In this document: one piece after another, positions 20,739 through 24,289 of the stretch
Numbering within the stretch: position 1 is the first letter of the stretch
Layout: every line of letters starts with the position of its first letter
Source of the DNA: a virus
Virus record (IMG/VR): IMGVR_UViG_3300009285_004945
Location: 1-24,289 of that record
Reading direction: 5' to 3' (one strand)
Length of the DNA stretch: 24,289 bases
Made by a program: the position numbers and the translations under genes
Notes under the pieces: generated by a model
What the model saw: only the letters and a program-made list of their open reading frames with translations
Told to the model about the DNA's origin: nothing
Database searches by the model: none

Positions 20739-21008
20739 TTAGTTCCTCCCGAATGAATCTGGTGTCACGTTGTCCGCCGTGATGTCCGGAGCGAACATCA
20801 TCAGTCCTGTACCTGGGTGGTAGCGCAAGCTGGCCATCCCGGACTGCAGAAGCAGCAAGTCGTCCGCTTTCAGTGGGTCGCAGAACAGGCTCACGACGTC
20901 CCCGAAGAAGACCGCCTCTCGAGAGTCCACGTTGCTCAGATGGATGCTGATTCCCCCACCAATCGTAGGGGTGGTAAAAACGTACTGCTTGGGTTTGTGC
21001 GCGCTCAT
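20739..21008 (-). CDS. 89-residue hypothetical protein
   Basis: I choose the ATG at 21008 (MSAHKPKQYVFTTPTIGGGI), four bases after the MuB-like stop, with AGGA upstream. The longer frame from 21056 overlaps MuB. The product is beta-rich (FTTPTIGGGISIHLSNVD, VVSLFCDPLKADDLLLLQSG, LRYHPGTGLMMFAPD) and neutral. It is probably cotranscribed with the MuA- and MuB-like genes. There is no known family. Confidence 0.65.
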   Translation of the reverse strand: MSAHKPKQYVFTTPTIGGGISIHLSNVDSREAVFFGDVVSLFCDPLKADDLLLLQSGMASLRYHPGTGLMMFAPDITADNVTPDSFGRN

Positions 21009-21012
21009 GTGA

Positions 21013-22095
21013 TCAGTCCTCAGTGCGTCCTTGAAGCATCTGCCGGCGGACCGCAAGCGCCTTTAAAAAATGCTCACTGACCATCCGCACCTTGCCCCTG
21101 GCTGCGATCCGTGACCCGACCCGCAACGCACTCACGAGCGTGCCCAGCCGCCCCGGCTCATTCGCCACCTGGACGGCGGCAGCCATTGCCTCCTGCGATG
21201 GTGACGGGACGAACTGTTGCATGATCGGCAGCACATCCTGCTTCTGTACCCGCCGCGGCAATCGCACCGGCATCTCGATCCGCCCCAGCAGCTGCTCGAA
21301 CATGTAGTCCAGCCGCCGCAGCTCGGACGCGAACCGCGACGTCGCCAGCAGCGCAAACGCGCAGCCCGTCCGGTCGTGGATGTCCCGGATGATCTCCAGA
21401 TTGACCGGGTTGCTGCGGCGATCCCCTGGGAGCAGCCGATGCGCCTCGTCGATGATCAGGATGCGATTGCGATTGAACGCCCTCAAAATGCCCGCGTGGA
21501 TCTGCGCCGCGCTCTGGCTCTTGTTCACCCCAACCGCAGACGCCATGTCCCGGAGCAACGCCTTCGTCCCGCCGTACGCCGGCGCGATCACATAGATGCT
21601 GCGCCCGTGATTGTGTGCGTTGCGCCATGCCACAGCCGCCACAGTCTTGCCCATTCGGCTCTCCGCCTCGATTGAGGCACCGCAGTTGTTCGCCAGCGCG
21701 TAGTCGAGCCCTGCCCAGACCATTCGGCTGAGGGTCGTCTCCACGAACTCCCCCCGCTTCGTCTGCGCCCGCTCCTCTGCGATCCGTTGGAAGCTCGTGA
21801 TCCGTTCGACCACGTTCTCCCAGTTCCCCTCATACGTGCCCTTCAGCACCCGGAAGATCGTCGTGCGCTCATACCCCAGCGCCTCGCAGGCCTCCGTGTA
21901 GGTGTACCCCTGATCGAGAATGAACTGGTGAAACCACACCAGCGCATCCTGTTGATCCTGGGGAAGGTGATGCCAGTTGTGGAGGTTCAGCGGGATGTTG
22001 ATCCGGCTGTGCGCGGAACTGGCCTCCGCGGCTGTGCTGCGTGACACCGGCAGATCAATCGCCGGCGCCTGAATAATCGTAGGTGCGTCTTTCAT
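21013..22095 (-). CDS. MuB-like AAA+ ATPase, transposition target selector
   Basis: This 360-residue protein activates the transposase and selects target DNA in Mu-type systems. Residues 60-100 contain an HTH (FILDQGYTYTEACEALGYER, then TTIFRVLKGTYEGNWENV), as in MuB. The AAA+ core has a Walker A ESRMGKT (145-151), which lacks the usual first Gly, a Walker B ILIIDEAHRLL (212-222), the sensor-1 strand LLATS (249-253) and a downstream 'LPRRVQKQDVLPIM' region. This matches the AAA_22 / TniB-MuB class. It lies directly downstream of MuA and the 58-residue gene. Start 22095 is supported by a weak AGGGA. Confidence 0.88.
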   Translation of the reverse strand: MKDAPTIIQAPAIDLPVSRSTAAEASSAHSRINIPLNLHNWHHLPQDQQDALVWFHQFILDQGYTYTEACEALGYERTTIFRVLKGTYEGNWENVVERITSFQRIAEERAQTKRGEFVETTLSRMVWAGLDYALANNCGASIEAESRMGKTVAAVAWRNAHNHGRSIYVIAPAYGGTKALLRDMASAVGVNKSQSAAQIHAGILRAFNRNRILIIDEAHRLLPGDRRSNPVNLEIIRDIHDRTGCAFALLATSRFASELRRLDYMFEQLLGRIEMPVRLPRRVQKQDVLPIMQQFVPSPSQEAMAAAVQVANEPGRLGTLVSALRVGSRIAARGKVRMVSEHFLKALAVRRQMLQGRTED

Positions 22096-22122
22096 GGGTC
22101 CCTGTGGTGGATGGGTGGGCTG

Positions 22123-22299
22123 TTACTTCCGGTCCCGCTGCACCCGTCGCCGGGCGCGTCGATCCTGCTCATGTCGGCGGTTCATGTGCCGCTCGGACTG
22201 CCGCACACCGGCCTCCTGCAGGTCAGTGTCCAGATCGTCAATCGTGAGTGTGATGTTGCGTCGCATGGTCCATTGTGGTTTTGGGGTGATGTCACTCAT
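22123..22299 (-). CDS. 58-residue basic protein between MuA and MuB
   Basis: The ATG at 22299 (MSDITPKPQWTMRRNITLTI) overlaps the transposase stop by eight bases, so it is probably cotranslated. A later ATG at residue 12 is possible. The product has a short beta/helix segment with DDLDTDLQE and then an extremely basic tail (RRHEQDRRARRRVQRDRK). It may bind DNA or be a small accessory to the transpososome. I know of no named homologue, so this is context-based. Confidence 0.6.
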   Translation of the reverse strand: MSDITPKPQWTMRRNITLTIDDLDTDLQEAGVRQSERHMNRRHEQDRRARRRVQRDRK

Positions 22300-24289
22300 T
22301 CTCGCCGCCAAACGCGGCGGCGAAATCCTCAGGGCTGATGTCGCCGGCTGGCGTAGTGGCCCGGTCAAACTCCTCACGCGAGCAATGCAGCGCGGCGTCC
22401 AGGTCGTCCGCCCCTACCCGCTGCCGGCTGACGGCCGTGCGCACCACATACTCGTGCTGCTGCCGCTCCTCCGCCTGGGCCTCCGCACGGCTGAACGCAC
22501 GGCTCACCTCTGCCATCCGTGATCCGTCCTTCGTTCTCTTCCCTCCGGCCGATCGCGCAATTTGCGGCCGCTGAAAATGCGGACGCAACCGAACGATCTC
22601 CGTGCGCGCCGCGGCGATGGCAGCCTTGTTCCGTGCTGCGACGTCGTGCATCTCATCCTCCGATGCATCGAGCCTGTCCACCAACGGCACAGCCCGCGCG
22701 GTGCCGAGGAAATGCGGATTGGCCCCCGCCGTGAGAATGCATGCGTCCGCGTCCGGATTGCGGTCGTTCCAGTACACCAGCACCGCCAGCCCAGCGATCG
22801 GTTGGAGCAGGTCTGGATTCGCGTACAGGTAGCTCTCGCGGTACTTGCCGGAGCGCAAGTCCACGCGGACGCGGCCATCGCGACGCACATCTACCCGAGA
22901 CACGTTCGATCGGAACAACCACTTGGAGCGTGCCGGTAGCGCGGCCATCTGCGGCTGAGCCGCCTCCCAAGCCTCGTCGGGGCTCTGGCCGCGGAGTATC
23001 TTGCCGTCGTTCCGCTCCGCATTCAGCGCGGCCATGCTGTCCTCGACGTGTGACGCGTACTGAGCCACGTGCGGGAAGCACCCGCGTGGATGCATCTGAC
23101 CGCGCTTGCACGCCGCGATCGCCTGCTGCAATCCCTCTGGGCTCTGCTCGCGCTCGTCGCGCCCGGCGTAACCTGGGCAGCGATCCGACTCATACTGCAG
23201 CTCGTTGAAGGCCTGCTCAATCGGTTTGGAGCGCGGGACCCGAGAGTGCCGCAGCCTGCATCCGAGCGACCGCAGCCCGCCAAATCGATCCTCCTCACGC
23301 AGACCGGTCCGCTCCCCCAACACTCGATTACTGCGCCATAGATTGCCCCCCTCAAACAACCACTCCGGGTACACCCCGAACGTATCCATCAGATCGCCCA
23401 CGGTACCCCACACGTCATCGCGCGTGTAGGCCCCAGACCGGCGCAGGATCACCCTCGCGACCTGCCACCGCAGTGAGCCGACGTCCAGGAACGCGAGTAT
23501 CTGCGGACGGCCGAGCACAAATCCGGTCTGCGTCGGTGCCTCCATCCAGCAGTAGACATTCGCCGTCATGTCGTCGGCCGTGACGATTCGGCCAGGGGGA
23601 ACACGCTCGTATGTGCAGGGTTGATAGGGTGTCGCCAGGCGAACTGCCTTCGGCCCCCGCGTCATCTCCCTGGCGATGGGCGAAACCCGCAGCGCATCCC
23701 GCACCGACGGCGGAACGTAGCTCTTGCTGGCATGGTCCCCGTGGATCCTCGCCCGCGCCTCCGCCGGCAAATCCGGGTGACTCATGATCGTGTTGCGGAA
23801 CGCCCGCGCCATGTTCTGCCTCCCGTCCCGCCCAAGCGTCCCGTGCTCCACCGCCGCGGCCGCAGCCGCGTCCAGCACGTGCGCCGGCACATCAGCCGCG
23901 ATCGGACGGCGCCCCACGCGCCCGCACTTCTGGTCCACCAGCCCGTCCAGCCCGTGCTCCTGGTAATGCCGCAGCCAGGTCCGCGCGCGGGTCGGTGATG
24001 CCTGGCAATACTCCGGCCGCGACACCGTCTGGGTGATCGCCTGCCGTTGCGACAGCCCAGCCTCCAGCAGTTCCTGCACCGCCTGCACTACCGTCTCCCG
24101 CCACAAAACCCGCTGCCGCGCGTGATCGTTGCGCAGATCGGCGAATCGGACGGAGGGAGCCGAGGCCCCCTCCGCCGACCCATGCAACCCACACAACCTG
24201 TCGCTACTAGCCCCGGGAGACAACCCGGGGAAATCATCGGGTGCCGTCTCTCCGGCTGTCACGCCTCCCAGGGTCATCACCCCGGAGTC
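22292..24289 (-). CDS. MuA-like DDE transposase, open at right window edge
   Basis: No stop is visible upstream; the in-window starts are GTG 24280 and ATG 24277. Residue numbers count from 24280 (662 residues). An N-terminal HTH region contains RETVVQAVQELLEAGLSQRQ and 'HGLDGLVDQKCGRVGRRP'. The RNase-H-like core has D236 (VTADDMTANVYCW), E310 (YPEWLFEGGN) and E355 (RSKPIEQAFNELQ), which aligns with MuA D269, D336 and E392. The last motif, 'sKPiEqAF', is characteristic. The C-terminal half contains a Mu-transpos_C-like beta-barrel, and its end is Glu-rich and possibly MuB-binding. The second catalytic residue appears to be Glu instead of Asp. It would cut and join phage ends during replicative transposition. 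Confidence 0.88.
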   Translation of the reverse strand, partial: DSGVMTLGGVTAGETAPDDFPGLSPGASSDRLCGLHGSAEGASAPSVRFADLRNDHARQRVLWRETVVQAVQELLEAGLSQRQAITQTVSRPEYCQASPTRARTWLRHYQEHGLDGLVDQKCGRVGRRPIAADVPAHVLDAAAAAAVEHGTLGRDGRQNMARAFRNTIMSHPDLPAEARARIHGDHASKSYVPPSVRDALRVSPIAREMTRGPKAVRLATPYQPCTYERVPPGRIVTADDMTANVYCWMEAPTQTGFVLGRPQILAFLDVGSLRWQVARVILRRSGAYTRDDVWGTVGDLMDTFGVYPEWLFEGGNLWRSNRVLGERTGLREEDRFGGLRSLGCRLRHSRVPRSKPIEQAFNELQYESDRCPGYAGRDEREQSPEGLQQAIAACKRGQMHPRGCFPHVAQYASHVEDSMAALNAERNDGKILRGQSPDEAWEAAQPQMAALPARSKWLFRSNVSRVDVRRDGRVRVDLRSGKYRESYLYANPDLLQPIAGLAVLVYWNDRNPDADACILTAGANPHFLGTARAVPLVDRLDASEDEMHDVAARNKAAIAAARTEIVRLRPHFQRPQIARSAGGKRTKDGSRMAEVSRAFSRAEAQAEERQQHEYVVRTAVSRQRVGADDLDAALHCSREEFDRATTPAGDISPEDFAAAFGGENE

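Noticed and set aside
24211-24230. 7-bp inverted repeat (CCCCGGG / CCCGGGG) near the right edge
   Set aside because: It lies inside the open transposase frame and is simple GC-rich sequence; I cannot support a terminator or a phage-end site.
1-24289. Mu-type phage ends, CRISPR arrays, insertion sequences, rRNA
   Set aside because: No terminal inverted repeats with TG/CA ends, no regularly spaced repeats with spacers, and no IS-type genes other than the phage transposase were seen. The phage ends appear to lie outside the window.

Overview
The window is most of a Mu-like transposable (pro)phage from a GC-rich bacterium. All genes that I accept lie on the minus strand, so the phage reads from right (24289) to left (1). 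Neither phage end is present: the transposase is open at the right edge and a tail-completion gene is cut at the left edge. Ordinary Shine-Dalgarno sites and standard stop codons point to a bacterial host. The Mu relationship, an apparent Sec signal peptide and a tailspike suggest a Gram-negative, but the sequence does not name a genus.

Region 1 (about 18.4-24.3 kb) is the transposition and early block: a MuA-like DDE transposase, a 58-residue basic protein, a MuB-like AAA ATPase, several unassigned small proteins, a GemA/gp16-like protein, and a run of small nucleic-acid-binding proteins (winged helix, zinc ribbon, excisionase/MerR-type HTH). Region 2 (about 13.4-18.4 kb) is accessory cargo. 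It opens with a 69-bp promoter/operator-like element that recurs perfectly 1,272 bp downstream, each copy heading its own cassette. The cassettes carry a Cys/His-rich orphan, a MazG-like pyrophosphohydrolase, a ribbon-helix-helix protein, a beta-class DNA methyltransferase, a phage Dam-family adenine methyltransferase, and many very small ORFs linked by ATGA overlaps. A short two-segment membrane protein (holin candidate) closes the block.

Region 3 (about 10.7-13.3 kb) is a Mu-type packaging block in Mu order: gp25-like membrane coiled coil, gp26-like winged helix, gp27-like small terminase and gp28-like large terminase. Region 4 (about 6.2-10.7 kb) is an HK97-type head block: a portal fused to a MuF-type minor head domain, a prohead protease and a major capsid protein with an N-terminal coiled coil. 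Region 5 (1-6.2 kb) holds a signal-peptide-bearing protein, a small hypothetical, a 1286-residue pectate-lyase-like tailspike in an unusual place, a 49-residue protein, a gp6-like head-tail connector and the start of an HK97 gp10/Mu gpG-like tail-completion gene.

The phage is therefore a mosaic of Mu-type replication and packaging with an HK97-like head. The most notable signals are the duplicated promoter/operator module, a chain of micro-ORFs filling almost every intergenic gap by start/stop overlap, a three-GATC array on a 10-bp period upstream of the tailspike in a phage that carries a Dam-family methyltransferase, and a transposase whose second catalytic aspartate appears to be glutamate. 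No stretch over 300 bases lacks a gene. I saw no rRNA, tRNA, CRISPR array or insertion sequence.
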